Source: a bacterium
Lineage (GTDB): Bacteria; Cyanobacteriota; Vampirovibrionia; Gastranaerophilales; Gastranaerophilaceae
DNA length: 38,412 bases
Direction: 5' to 3'
Assembly: GCA_017478515.1 (NCBI GenBank)
Contig: JAFVDH010000048.1
Location: 1-38,412, forward strand
Below are positions 16,192 to 23,726 of the stretch, in pieces (positions within the stretch are counted from its first letter, which is position 1; each line of letters begins with the position of its first letter). Position numbers and translations under genes: made by a program. The notes beneath the pieces are model-generated. The model saw nothing but the letters and a program-made list of their open reading frames with translations. It had not been told where the DNA came from and searched no databases.

Positions 16192-16725
16192 ATGGTTAAG
16201 TTTGCAAAAGTAATAATTAACAGAAATTCCAATGAATATCGAAATCTTCATTTTCTGCCGGATATTTTTAAGCTTATGGTTAAATATGAACGATTTATGT
16301 TTGATGATTATTTTGGAATTAATGATTTAGCCGATGCGTTGTATCATCTTATCGAAAGTTCGGGAAGATTTTTTTGGGTAATTCTAAATTCTGATACGGA
16401 AGAATTTATGGGATTTGCGTATTTTGACAAGTTTATCGGAAACGAAAATAATCTTCATTCGGCAGAAATCAATACCTGTTTTTGCAGAAAGTATTGGGGA
16501 CAGCCGGTTAGAGATACGGCTAAGAAATTTATTAGATATTGTTTTAAAAAATATCAATTTCAAAAGATAAAAGCATCGGTTTTTAAAGAAAATACTGTTG
16601 TAAAAGGTTTATTAAGGTCTTTGGGATTTAAAAAAGAAGCTCTTTTAAAAGGTGAAACTTTTAAGAATAACAAGCTTCAAGATGTAGAAATATATTCAAT
16701 TTTAAGGAGAGAAAAATGCAAATAG
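16192..16725 (+). CDS. GNAT-family N-acetyltransferase in the phage-like cluster
   Basis: 177 residues. The fold is visible in F-F-W-V-I-L-N-S-D-T-E-E-F-M-G-F-A-Y-F-D, the acetyl-CoA-binding region around F-C-R-K-Y-W-G-Q-P-V-R-D-T-A-K-K-F-I, and the closing V-F-K-E-N-T-V-V-K-G-L-L-R-S-L-G-F-K-K-E-A segment, like RimJ/RimL-type enzymes. The substrate is unknown. The last 10 nt overlap the portal start, so it is translated together with the portal. GNATs beside portals occur in other phages; a function in virion assembly or host modification is not established here. Confidence 0.8.
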   Translation: MVKFAKVIINRNSNEYRNLHFLPDIFKLMVKYERFMFDDYFGINDLADALYHLIESSGRFFWVILNSDTEEFMGFAYFDKFIGNENNLHSAEINTCFCRKYWGQPVRDTAKKFIRYCFKKYQFQKIKASVFKENTVVKGLLRSLGFKKEALLKGETFKNNKLQDVEIYSILRREKCK

Positions 16726-18365
16726 AAAAAATTGATTTAGCAAAAAAAACGGATGAAAAAGAAAATCTTTATCTGGTAAAAGAAATTTCTAATAAGTATG
16801 ATGAATACGAAGCGGCAAGGTCATTGCAGTTGGCGGATATAAGGATTGTGAGGGATTCTATATATTCTAAAAAACTTCCTGATGTAAACGACTGGAATAC
16901 AAAGCTTGAGCTGCCTGATATATATGAACTTGCACAAACATTAAAAGCTCATATCAGCGAAAATTTGTATTCACATGCCGACGGAATGTTTGATGTTTCG
17001 GGTGTAACTCCTGAGACACAAATGTTTGCAAACAGACAAAAGGCAATGCTTGTAAATACTTTTGAGCAGATGAATATTGAAAATGAAATTGAAAAAGTAA
17101 TAGATTCTGTTGTGGAAACAGGTGAATGCACGCTTTTTGTTGGTTGGGAGACGAAAGTTAAGAATATAAGACGTCCGAAAACTATTGAAGAAGAAATTAT
17201 ATCTTTTGATGATGACGGTTTTGTTATAGAAAACAAGATTATTTATGATAATGCAAAGGTTAAGTATATAAAGCCTGAAGATTTTGTTTTTGATGTAAAG
17301 AATAAGGATAACTGGGATAATTGTTCAAAGATTTATAGAACGTATTCTTCTTTTGACGAAATCAAAAACAATACGTTGAATAATTACTTAACTCCCGAAA
17401 AACTTGAAAACTTAAAACAACTGTTAAATAATAAAAAGTTTAAGGATACAGACAAGAGTACAGACGGAAATAAATTAGAAATACTTGAATATTGGGGAGA
17501 TATAGAGCTTGAAAACGGAGAAATTCTAAAAAACAGGCTGATAGTTGTAGCGGGAAGAAAGGAAATAATAAGATTTGAGGCAAATCCTTTTGTAATAAAT
17601 CCGTTTATACACGCAAATATCATAGAATCTCCTGCTACGTCAAGAGGTTTATCGCCATTAAGGGTTGCTATAATATTGAACAATATTTCGTCAACGATAA
17701 TGAATAAACAGCTGGATGCGCTTGCTTTAATGATGAATCCTCCATATCTTGCACCGAAAGGATGTTTTAAGGGTTCGCAGGAGGTAAAACCGGGTAAGAT
17801 AATAGAATATGATTCTGCACTAATGCCACAAGCACCTGTTCCGTTGAGTTTTGATAAAGCGTTGAACGGATGGGATTTCTTAAATTATTTTAAGACAACT
17901 ATAGAAAGTGCGACAGGTATATTCAAAAATATGGCCGGAAATATTCAATCTCAATCAAGAACGGCAACGGAAATAAGTTATTCCGTGAGCGGACAGTCTG
18001 CGAGATTGAACATGATACTTGATGCAATAAGTCGAAAAATTATTATACCGATGGTAGAAAAAACCGCAGAAATAATATCGAACTTTAGAGTCGGAAAAGA
18101 ATACGTTTGTATAAACAATGGCGGTGAATACATATATTTGGAGATAGATGATTCTGTAAGATGTGCGGAATATATTTATCGCTATGGCGACAGAAAGGCT
18201 ACTGCGGAAAGAAAATTAAGACTTAAAGAGTTGTTTGAAGTTGTTAAATCATTTGCGGAAGTGCCGTCACTTGCTCAGCAGATTAACTGGGTAGAATGTT
18301 TTAAATATGCACTTGAACAGTATGGTATAGAAAATTCAAATAATTTTTTGACAAACGAGGGATAG
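16716..18365 (+). CDS. Phage portal protein (short-tailed phage type)
   Basis: 549 residues; dodecameric ring for DNA entry at one capsid vertex. Features: an N-terminal helical part, a D-W-N-T-K-L-E-L-P-D-I-Y-E motif, P-E-D-F-V-F-D-V near residue 190 (typical of P22-type and related portals), the stem/crown helices with S-P-A-T-S-R-G-L-S-P-L-R-V-A and N-K-Q-L-D-A-L-A, and R-T-A-T-E-I-S-Y-S-V near 420. AAGGAGAG precedes the ATG, which overlaps the GNAT gene by 10 nt. Length is normal for the class. No protease or head-morphogenesis fusion. Confidence 0.85.
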   Translation: MQIEKIDLAKKTDEKENLYLVKEISNKYDEYEAARSLQLADIRIVRDSIYSKKLPDVNDWNTKLELPDIYELAQTLKAHISENLYSHADGMFDVSGVTPETQMFANRQKAMLVNTFEQMNIENEIEKVIDSVVETGECTLFVGWETKVKNIRRPKTIEEEIISFDDDGFVIENKIIYDNAKVKYIKPEDFVFDVKNKDNWDNCSKIYRTYSSFDEIKNNTLNNYLTPEKLENLKQLLNNKKFKDTDKSTDGNKLEILEYWGDIELENGEILKNRLIVVAGRKEIIRFEANPFVINPFIHANIIESPATSRGLSPLRVAIILNNISSTIMNKQLDALALMMNPPYLAPKGCFKGSQEVKPGKIIEYDSALMPQAPVPLSFDKALNGWDFLNYFKTTIESATGIFKNMAGNIQSQSRTATEISYSVSGQSARLNMILDAISRKIIIPMVEKTAEIISNFRVGKEYVCINNGGEYIYLEIDDSVRCAEYIYRYGDRKATAERKLRLKELFEVVKSFAEVPSLAQQINWVECFKYALEQYGIENSNNFLTNEG

Positions 18366-18383
18366 GATAAAGGATAGAAAAGG

Positions 18384-18416
18384 CAGGCAAAGGATTTTTT
18401 CAAAATCCTTTGCCTG
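18384..18416 (+). other. Perfect 15-bp hairpin before the large terminase gene
   Basis: CAGGCAAAGGATTTT (18384-18398) and its exact complement (18402-18416) are separated by only 3 nt. There is no T-run afterwards; instead GAGGTGGAG, the ribosome-binding site of the terminase gene, follows directly. It is a candidate translational control or RNA-processing element separating portal from terminase expression. Confidence 0.75.
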
Positions 18417-18426
18417 AGGTGGAGAA

Positions 18427-19716
18427 ATGGGATATAAATTATTAAAATCACAGAGGGAATTTTTAGAAATACCTCATGATTACAGTATTGATGTTGCTGT
18501 ATATCAAGGAGGTTTTGGCTCAGGAAAAACTTTTGCAGGGTCGCTGCTGGGGATATTATTATGTTTAAAATTTGCAGGAATAAGGGGGCTTTGCGGTGCT
18601 CAAACTTATACTCTTGTAAGAGATACAACTTTGCAATCATATTTTGAACATCTGGATAATATGGGATTTGTTTCGGGTGTTGATTATGAATGGTCGAGTT
18701 CAACACAAAGTTTGAATTTTAAAAACGGTTCGGAAATATTATTTCGGCATTTTGATGAACCTGATAAATTAAAATCTTTAAATTTAGGTTTTGTGGAAAT
18801 AGAAGAAATGTCTGATGTTCCGTTTTCGACATTCAAAATGCTTCTTGCAAGATTGAGACAACATAGAAAAAAGAATTGGGGAAATTTTCAATACAGAATA
18901 TTTGGACATACAAATCCTGAATTAAACAAAGGGTGGGTGTATAATACGTTTATAGAAAATCCCCTTCCGAATTATCGTTTGATATCAGCTCCGACTCATC
19001 AAAATATCTATCTTCCCGAGGGATTTTGCGATGAATTAAAAAAATTATATGATGAAAATTACTATAATATATATGTTTTAGCTCAAACGGGGGATTACGA
19101 TTCGGGGCTTGTTGTAAAAGGGTTTAAAGATGATAATATACGGGAAATTCAATATCATCAGAATTTAGATGTACATATAACATGCGATTTTAACGTTGAT
19201 CCGATGAGCTGGATACTGGCTCATAAAACAGATAATAAGGTTTTTTTCTTTGACGAAATAGTTATGGAAAACACGACAACTGAAAAAGCGTGTGAAGAAT
19301 TTGTAAACAGGTATCCTAATCATAAGGGAAAAATAATAATAAACGGAGATGCTTCAGGCGACAACAGAAGCTGTACGAGTGAATTCACTAATTACGTTAT
19401 TATGAAGAAAACACTTGCAAAATTTGGTTATGAGACGGAAGTTAAAATAAGAGCTTTTAATCCGTCAATAAAAAGCCGAATTGCGGCATTTAATTCAAAG
19501 GTTCGTTCAACAGACGGCAATGTATGCGTGTTTGTTGATAAAAAATGTGAGAAACTTTTATACAATATTTATAATTTAAAATATCAAGAAGGTTCATCAA
19601 GGATAGATATTCCTACGTTTCAGCAGATTAAAAATGCAAAAGAACTGAAGTTTTTGATGCACCCGTTTGATGCGGCATCGTACTTGGTAGAATATTATTG
19701 GCCGATAACTTTGTAG
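18427..19716 (+). CDS. Phage terminase large subunit
   Basis: 429 residues; motor ATPase and nuclease for packaging DNA into proheads. ATPase: Walker A G-G-F-G-S-G-K-T (28-35), Walker B F-V-E-I-E-E (122-127), coupling motif near H-T-N-P (161-164). RNase H-like nuclease: Asp254 (C-D-F-N-V-D), Asp308 (N-G-D-A-S-G-D) and Asp415 (H-P-F-D-A-A-S-Y), so all acidic residues are kept. It is of the PBSX/Terminase_3 type, often linked to headful packaging. The gene is full length and appears functional, which argues against a dead prophage. GAGGTGGAG precedes the ATG. Confidence 0.95.
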   Translation: MGYKLLKSQREFLEIPHDYSIDVAVYQGGFGSGKTFAGSLLGILLCLKFAGIRGLCGAQTYTLVRDTTLQSYFEHLDNMGFVSGVDYEWSSSTQSLNFKNGSEILFRHFDEPDKLKSLNLGFVEIEEMSDVPFSTFKMLLARLRQHRKKNWGNFQYRIFGHTNPELNKGWVYNTFIENPLPNYRLISAPTHQNIYLPEGFCDELKKLYDENYYNIYVLAQTGDYDSGLVVKGFKDDNIREIQYHQNLDVHITCDFNVDPMSWILAHKTDNKVFFFDEIVMENTTTEKACEEFVNRYPNHKGKIIINGDASGDNRSCTSEFTNYVIMKKTLAKFGYETEVKIRAFNPSIKSRIAAFNSKVRSTDGNVCVFVDKKCEKLLYNIYNLKYQEGSSRIDIPTFQQIKNAKELKFLMHPFDAASYLVEYYWPITL

Positions 19717-19740
19717 ATAAAATTTTTAAAAGGAGAAAAT

Positions 19741-19971
19741 ATGGAAACATTTATTCAATATGCACCGCTAATTGTTGTGATAATGGTATTTTTAATTCAA
19801 CAGCGTGTTGTGGTGACGCCTGAACAATTAGAGAAAAAACATCGGGAAATAATAGAAGATGTAGAAGAAAAATTTGCAACGTTAAATAGTGTAAAGGACT
19901 TAAAGGAGCAAGTATTTGAGATGAAAGAAAAAATTGACAGAATTTATGAATGTATTATTGCAGTTAAATAA
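19741..19971 (+). CDS. Small membrane/coiled-coil phage protein
   Basis: 76 residues: one N-terminal transmembrane segment (A-P-L-I-V-V-I-M-V-F-L-I, about 8-19) followed by a charged coiled coil (E-Q-L-E-K-K-H-R-E-I-I-E-D-V-E-E-K). This layout is common among small phage proteins of lysis modules (holin- or spanin-like) and in DUF2730-like proteins. AAAGGAGAAAAT precedes the ATG. It is the last gene of the cluster, 24 bp after the large terminase. The lysis role is inferred from topology only. Confidence 0.6.
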   Translation: METFIQYAPLIVVIMVFLIQQRVVVTPEQLEKKHREIIEDVEEKFATLNSVKDLKEQVFEMKEKIDRIYECIIAVK

Positions 19972-20004
19972 AAATGTGATATATATAATTTTACATAAAT
20001 TTAT

Positions 20005-20170
20005 GCCTACACAAATAATAAAAATATAATATTTGATATTTTATTTCTAATTCGTTAATTTAAACCACAGCCCTCATAACTCGTGCTTACGCACTCAAAC
20101 AAATTTGGTCTCAATAAACGAATTTGCAAAGTTCCATAAAGATACGATAATTTTTATTATTTATGTAGGC
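20005..20170. repeat. 166-bp palindromic element (MITE-like or structured RNA)
   Basis: The ends are 20-bp inverted repeats with one mismatch (GCCTACA-C-AAATAATAAAAA at 20005-20024 versus the complement of 20151-20170). A second inverted pair begins 44 bp inside the left end (AATTCGTTAATTTAAACC) and 46 bp inside the right end (its complement, about 80% identical), so the whole segment is symmetric. A GTGC/GCAC hairpin lies at the centre. No coding frame and no clear target-site duplication. The right end abuts the -35 box of the next gene. Confidence 0.55.
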
Positions 20171-20199
20171 TTGTATATAATTACCAAAAATGTTATAAT
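20171..20199 (+). promoter_or_regulatory. Promoter of the 20206 membrane protein, predicted leaderless
   Basis: TTGTAT at 20171-20176, a 17-bp spacer, and TATAAT at 20194-20199, then 6 nt to the ATG. No Shine-Dalgarno motif fits in this space. The -35 box begins at the base after the palindromic element. Confidence 0.65.
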
Positions 20200-20205
20200 A
20201 AGTCT

Positions 20206-21717
20206 ATGCAAAAAGCTAAAAATATAATTTTTTATGTATTTTTATTTTTAATATGCTTGAGTTTTGCATCGCATGCACTTGGATATGATTATGACTTATG
20301 GGCAAGATTAATTGTCGGAAAGTATGTTTTTCAGACAGGTCATATATTGACACATGATTTTTTGTCATACACACCTACCCATGAATGGATAGACCATGAG
20401 TGGGGTGCAAGCGTAATTATTTATGCGTTTCAACACTGGTTTGGGCCTGCGGGAATTGTTTGGCTTCAAACTATTTTGACATTTTTAATATTTTACTTTG
20501 CATTTAAAGTTATTGAACTCAATATACCTAATCATATTTCAAAGTATAATATAGTATTCTACTTTTTTGCGATATACGTAATACAAGATGTCTTTTTCTA
20601 TCCTGTAAGATGTCATATGTTTACGTTTATGTTTTTTGCAATGTTTTTGTACATATTGGAATATGTAAGAATAAAGCAGAATTACAAGGTGTTAGCTATT
20701 CTTCCGCTGTTGATGATATTGTGGAATAATATTCACGGCGGAATGGTTGCAGGTTTGGGTTTAATGCTGATATACGCAATTGGAGAGGCGTTAAACAAAA
20801 AAACATTTAAATATTATATATATGCTTTTTTAGCAACAATTCCTCTGCTGCTGATAAATCCTTACGGATTTAAGTATTTGCAGTTTTTGTTGATGGCAAA
20901 CACTATGGCCAGAAAGGATATTGTTGAATGGTGGGGAATATTTTCGCCATATCATATGTATTCTTATTTCGCATTCAAATATTTTATGCTGTTTATATTG
21001 GGTTTAGAATGTGTAAAAGTCTTTCGTGATGGCTTTAGTTATGCAAGGGCGGATAAAACTAAATTCTTGCTGATATTGGCTACGACAGTTCTTGCTGTTC
21101 AGCATCTAAAATTGATAAGATTTTTTGTTATTGTTGGTATAGCATTTGCTTATGTTGATTTTTATTCGATGATAAAAGATTTTTCGCTTACAAAATGGAA
21201 AAACTTAGTAATTTATACGTTTTTAGCTTTATTCTGTTTTTCACTGTTAAGGGTTGCTGATTACAGACCAAAAGTAAGCTTTGTTTTCCCTGTGTTGGAA
21301 ACAGAGTTTGTTAAAGTAAATAATCTTAAGGGTAACATTCTGGTAAATCTCGGACTTGGAAGTTATGTATCTTACAAGTTGTATCCAAACAATTTGATAT
21401 ATATGGACGGAAGATATGAAGAAGTGTATTATGACGAAATGATACCACTTTTAAAGAAATTCCACCTTGTTGCGGATGGCTGGGATGAAGTATTGAAAAA
21501 GTACCCGCCTGACGTAATGATTTTAGAAAACGAATATCCTATTATAAATAAGTTGACAGAAACAAGTAATTGGCATGAGGCATATCGAGGAAACAGATTT
21601 ACCGTACTTGTGAGCAATAAGTTGAAAAAAGAAAGCTATCAACAGCCGACGATGAATTTCACACATTATGAAAATTCTATCTTTGATACAAATATAGATT
21701 TCAGAAAGAAAAACTGA
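20206..21717 (+). CDS. Polytopic membrane protein, GT-C-like
   Basis: 503 residues with about ten hydrophobic segments in the first 350 residues and a soluble C-terminal domain (~360-503). The first large loop has G-Y-D-Y-D-L-W-A-R-L-I-V-G-K followed by D-F-L-S-Y-T and W-I-D-H-E-W-G-A, a pattern of acidic/aromatic residues seen in a family of bacterial membrane proteins that look like GT-C glycosyltransferases. The substrate is unknown and glycosyltransfer is inferred. It is followed after 2 bp by the patatin gene, so the two form an operon. Confidence 0.7.
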   Translation: MQKAKNIIFYVFLFLICLSFASHALGYDYDLWARLIVGKYVFQTGHILTHDFLSYTPTHEWIDHEWGASVIIYAFQHWFGPAGIVWLQTILTFLIFYFAFKVIELNIPNHISKYNIVFYFFAIYVIQDVFFYPVRCHMFTFMFFAMFLYILEYVRIKQNYKVLAILPLLMILWNNIHGGMVAGLGLMLIYAIGEALNKKTFKYYIYAFLATIPLLLINPYGFKYLQFLLMANTMARKDIVEWWGIFSPYHMYSYFAFKYFMLFILGLECVKVFRDGFSYARADKTKFLLILATTVLAVQHLKLIRFFVIVGIAFAYVDFYSMIKDFSLTKWKNLVIYTFLALFCFSLLRVADYRPKVSFVFPVLETEFVKVNNLKGNILVNLGLGSYVSYKLYPNNLIYMDGRYEEVYYDEMIPLLKKFHLVADGWDEVLKKYPPDVMILENEYPIINKLTETSNWHEAYRGNRFTVLVSNKLKKESYQQPTMNFTHYENSIFDTNIDFRKKN

Positions 21718-21719
21718 TA

Positions 21720-22928
21720 ATGTTTACGACAAACCTGAAATATGATGTAATATTTGGCGGCGGTGCAGTCAGAGGTATTGCATATATCGGTGCTGTAAAA
21801 GCGTTGAATGAACTCGGCGTTGAAATAGGTGCACTTGCGGGTTCATCTGTAGGTGCAATATTTGCAGGTCTGCTTGCCGTGGGATACAGTGTTGAAGAAT
21901 TAAAAGAGCTTTTTCTGGATATAAATTTTGATTTGTTTAAAGATATTCATTTCGGATTGGGAAAAGAATTTGCTCTTTCTAAAGGGGAAGTTTTTCTTGA
22001 CTGGCTCAGAGAGCTTATAGAGAAAAAGTATTACGGAGATGTCTATAACAAAAACGTAAGTCTGCCTGTCACGTTTAAAGATTTGAATAAAGATTTGGTG
22101 ATAATAACAACAGATTTAACCAATTTTAAGTGCAAGGAGTTTTCTAAATACGAAACCCCAGATTTTGAAATAGCAAAGGCTATCAGAATTTCTTCCACAA
22201 TGCCCGGGCTGATGCCTCCGTATAAATTTGAAAATTCTGAACTTGTTGATGGTGATTTGCAAAAAAGCTGGCCTTTGTGGAAATTATCGAAAACCTTGAA
22301 TTCAAAGGAAGACAGGATTTTGGAATTTAGATTAGAGGGTGACTATGCCGGCAAAGGAAAAAATGCAATTAATTTTATAAATACCGTTTATAGCTGTGTA
22401 ACTGCAATTGCAACGGATTTTATTGTTGATTGTTACGGAAATAAGGATAAATACGATTACATAATATTAAATACAGGGGAAGTTGTTATAGTTGATTTTA
22501 ATCAGCCGAAAGAAAAACGGGAACACCTTATACAAATAGGTTATGATTTGACAATGCAATATTTTAAGGATACTTTGCCTGTTAAAAAGAGATTTATATT
22601 TGAACAGTACGGAATTATTTTAAATCACTTGAATGTTATGAAACAATGCCTTAATTCAAGAAAAATTTCACGAATGAAAGAAGAAATGGGCCTTATGTAT
22701 GTAGATTTGCATGAAGTAAATAAGGTTATAGATGAGAATATTTTTGAGCAGATAAATAATTTTAAAACAATATTTTATGATAACCTTTCCGAGCCAAATT
22801 TGTTCGGAATATACCCAAAATCGGGTGTTACTGCGGTAGAAACGGCTTTGATGCTGCTTGAGGTGCGAATAGATATGAGAAGAAAAGAACTTGCCTTGTA
22901 CTGTAGCCGCTCTGAGGAGTTTGTATAG
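21720..22928 (+). CDS. Patatin-like phospholipase
   Basis: 402 residues. The patatin fold is shown by the oxyanion loop G-G-G-A-V-R-G (13-19), the nucleophile elbow G-S-S-V-G with Ser43, and Asp177 in L-V-D-G-D, giving the Ser-Asp dyad of this lipid acyl hydrolase family. The ~180-residue C-terminal region is helical and unassigned. No signal peptide or membrane segment, so it would be cytoplasmic or membrane-peripheral. Weak ribosome-binding site; probably translated by coupling with the preceding membrane-protein gene (stop TGA, then ATG 2 bp later). Not obviously linked to an anti-phage operon (no cyclase or CD-NTase nearby). Confidence 0.85.
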   Translation: MFTTNLKYDVIFGGGAVRGIAYIGAVKALNELGVEIGALAGSSVGAIFAGLLAVGYSVEELKELFLDINFDLFKDIHFGLGKEFALSKGEVFLDWLRELIEKKYYGDVYNKNVSLPVTFKDLNKDLVIITTDLTNFKCKEFSKYETPDFEIAKAIRISSTMPGLMPPYKFENSELVDGDLQKSWPLWKLSKTLNSKEDRILEFRLEGDYAGKGKNAINFINTVYSCVTAIATDFIVDCYGNKDKYDYIILNTGEVVIVDFNQPKEKREHLIQIGYDLTMQYFKDTLPVKKRFIFEQYGIILNHLNVMKQCLNSRKISRMKEEMGLMYVDLHEVNKVIDENIFEQINNFKTIFYDNLSEPNLFGIYPKSGVTAVETALMLLEVRIDMRRKELALYCSRSEEFV

Positions 22929-23348
22929 GAAAATTTTTGCCTATGTGAGTGCAATATGTAATGGAATTTTTTGTATAAAAATTTTAACGAGGTTTGTTAA
23001 ATTCATTTTGTCAACGTTATCATTGTTTTGTGGGTTTCTGTAATGTTCACTTATTTTTGTATATTGCTCAAAAAAACTTCTTGTGAAAACTTGTTTGTTT
23101 TATTAAATTAATGCTTATTAAAATATTTGCAAAAATTTACATTTAACTCTAAAAAATAGAAATATTCTAATTTTTAAACTTATTAAAGCTATTTTAACAT
23201 TGGTATTTATAAAAAAACAATCATTATTTTTTGTCAAAAAACTTTAAAAAACTGGGTTAAAATGCTTGCAAATAAAAATTTAGCAAATAATATTAAAGAA
23301 GTCGAATTAAAAGAAAGGGCTGAGGAGTATTCCTCAAAGGTAAAAATA
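22929..23348 (+). other. Long AT-rich leader upstream of infA
   Basis: About 420 bp without a convincing gene. A frame in phase with infA opens at ATG 23262, but TAAAAT, a possible -10, overlaps that ATG. Near the end, TGAGGA (23321-23326) pairs with TCCTCA (23331-23336), followed directly by AAAGG, the ribosome-binding site of infA. Otherwise I see only AT-rich sequence. Confidence 0.5.
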
Positions 23349-23564
23349 GTGTCAAAAGACGTAATTGAATTAGAAGGAACGATTATAGAATCAATGCCTA
23401 ACGCAATGTTTCGTGTAAAGCTTGAAAATGACCATGAAATATTAGCACATATCTCAGGCAAAATCAGAAAAAACTTTATAAAAATTTTGCCGGGTGATAA
23501 GGTTAAGGTTGAAATGACACCATACGACTTAACAAGAGGCAGAATAACGTTCAGATTGAAATAA
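23349..23564 (+). CDS. infA: Translation initiation factor IF-1
   Basis: 71 residues, single OB-fold S1 domain: [22 protein letters not shown], then [26 protein letters not shown]-1 binds the A site of the 30S subunit during initiation. The GTG start is chosen because it gives the canonical length and has AAAGG 8 nt upstream; a start at ATG 23262 would add 29 non-conserved residues. It is first in the ribosomal operon, with no secY-adk-map upstream as is usual elsewhere. Confidence 0.9.
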   Translation: MSKDVIELEGTIIESMPNAMFRVKLENDHEILAHISGKIRKNFIKILPGDKVKVEMTPYDLTRGRITFRLK

Positions 23565-23612
23565 TAAACTTATTAATCAATAAAAATAACACACAATATA
23601 AAGGAAAAGAAA

Positions 23613-23726
23613 ATGAAAGTAAGAAGTTCAGTAAAAAAGATTTGCGACAAATGCAAATGTATTAAAAGAAAAGGCAGAATAGCAATTATTTGTGAAAACC
23701 CAAAACACAAACAAAGACAAGGTTAG
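23613..23726 (+). CDS. rpmJ: 50S ribosomal protein L36
   Basis: 37 residues, too short for most gene callers. The zinc-ribbon ligands are all present: Cys11, Cys14, Cys27 and His32 (C-x2-C-x12-C-x4-H), as in the zinc-binding form of L36. AAAGGA lies upstream of the ATG. Position between infA and rpsM is the conserved one. Confidence 0.95.
   Translation: MKVRSSVKKICDKCKCIKRKGRIAIICENPKHKQRQG

Larger units (their letters stand above)
9777..19971 (+). mobile_element. Compact podovirus-like packaging/structural/lysis gene cluster
   Basis: Thirteen genes in 10.2 kb, twelve on the + strand and densely packed, with head, packaging, connector and lysis functions: HTH regulator, amidase, gp10-like tail hub, coat, holin-like, scaffold-like, head-tail adaptor, small terminase, unknown, RipA-like (minus strand), GNAT, portal, large terminase, membrane/coiled-coil protein. 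No integrase, excisionase, CI-like repressor, replication, tape-measure, tail-fibre or recombination gene is recognisable, and I found no direct-repeat att sites or tRNA at the borders. All reading frames look intact. Left neighbour is a host terminator, right neighbour a palindromic element. Base composition resembles the flanks. Best read as a domesticated or minimal phage element; an ordinary decaying prophage is less likely given intact frames but not excluded. Confidence 0.8.

Noticed and set aside
18384..18416. Portal-terminase hairpin as intrinsic terminator
   Set aside because: No U-tract follows, and the downstream terminase gene starts within 11 bp and has no promoter of its own that I can see.
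18275..18706. Minus-strand open frame over the portal-terminase border
   Set aside because: It lies antisense to two well-supported genes and across the hairpin, without a ribosome-binding site or recognisable domain.
9496..20200. Direct-repeat attachment sites around the phage-like cluster
   Set aside because: By eye no repeat longer than AT-rich chance matches is shared between 9496-9776 and 19972-20200; a self-alignment would be decisive.
21720..22928. Patatin gene as effector of an anti-phage (CBASS-like) system
   Set aside because: No nucleotidyltransferase, HORMA/TRIP13 or other sensor gene next to it; the neighbour is a GT-C-like membrane protein.
23262..23348. 29-residue N-terminal extension of IF-1 from ATG 23262
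   Set aside because: IF-1 is normally 71-72 residues; GTG 23349 has a good ribosome-binding site, and a -10-like motif overlaps the earlier ATG.
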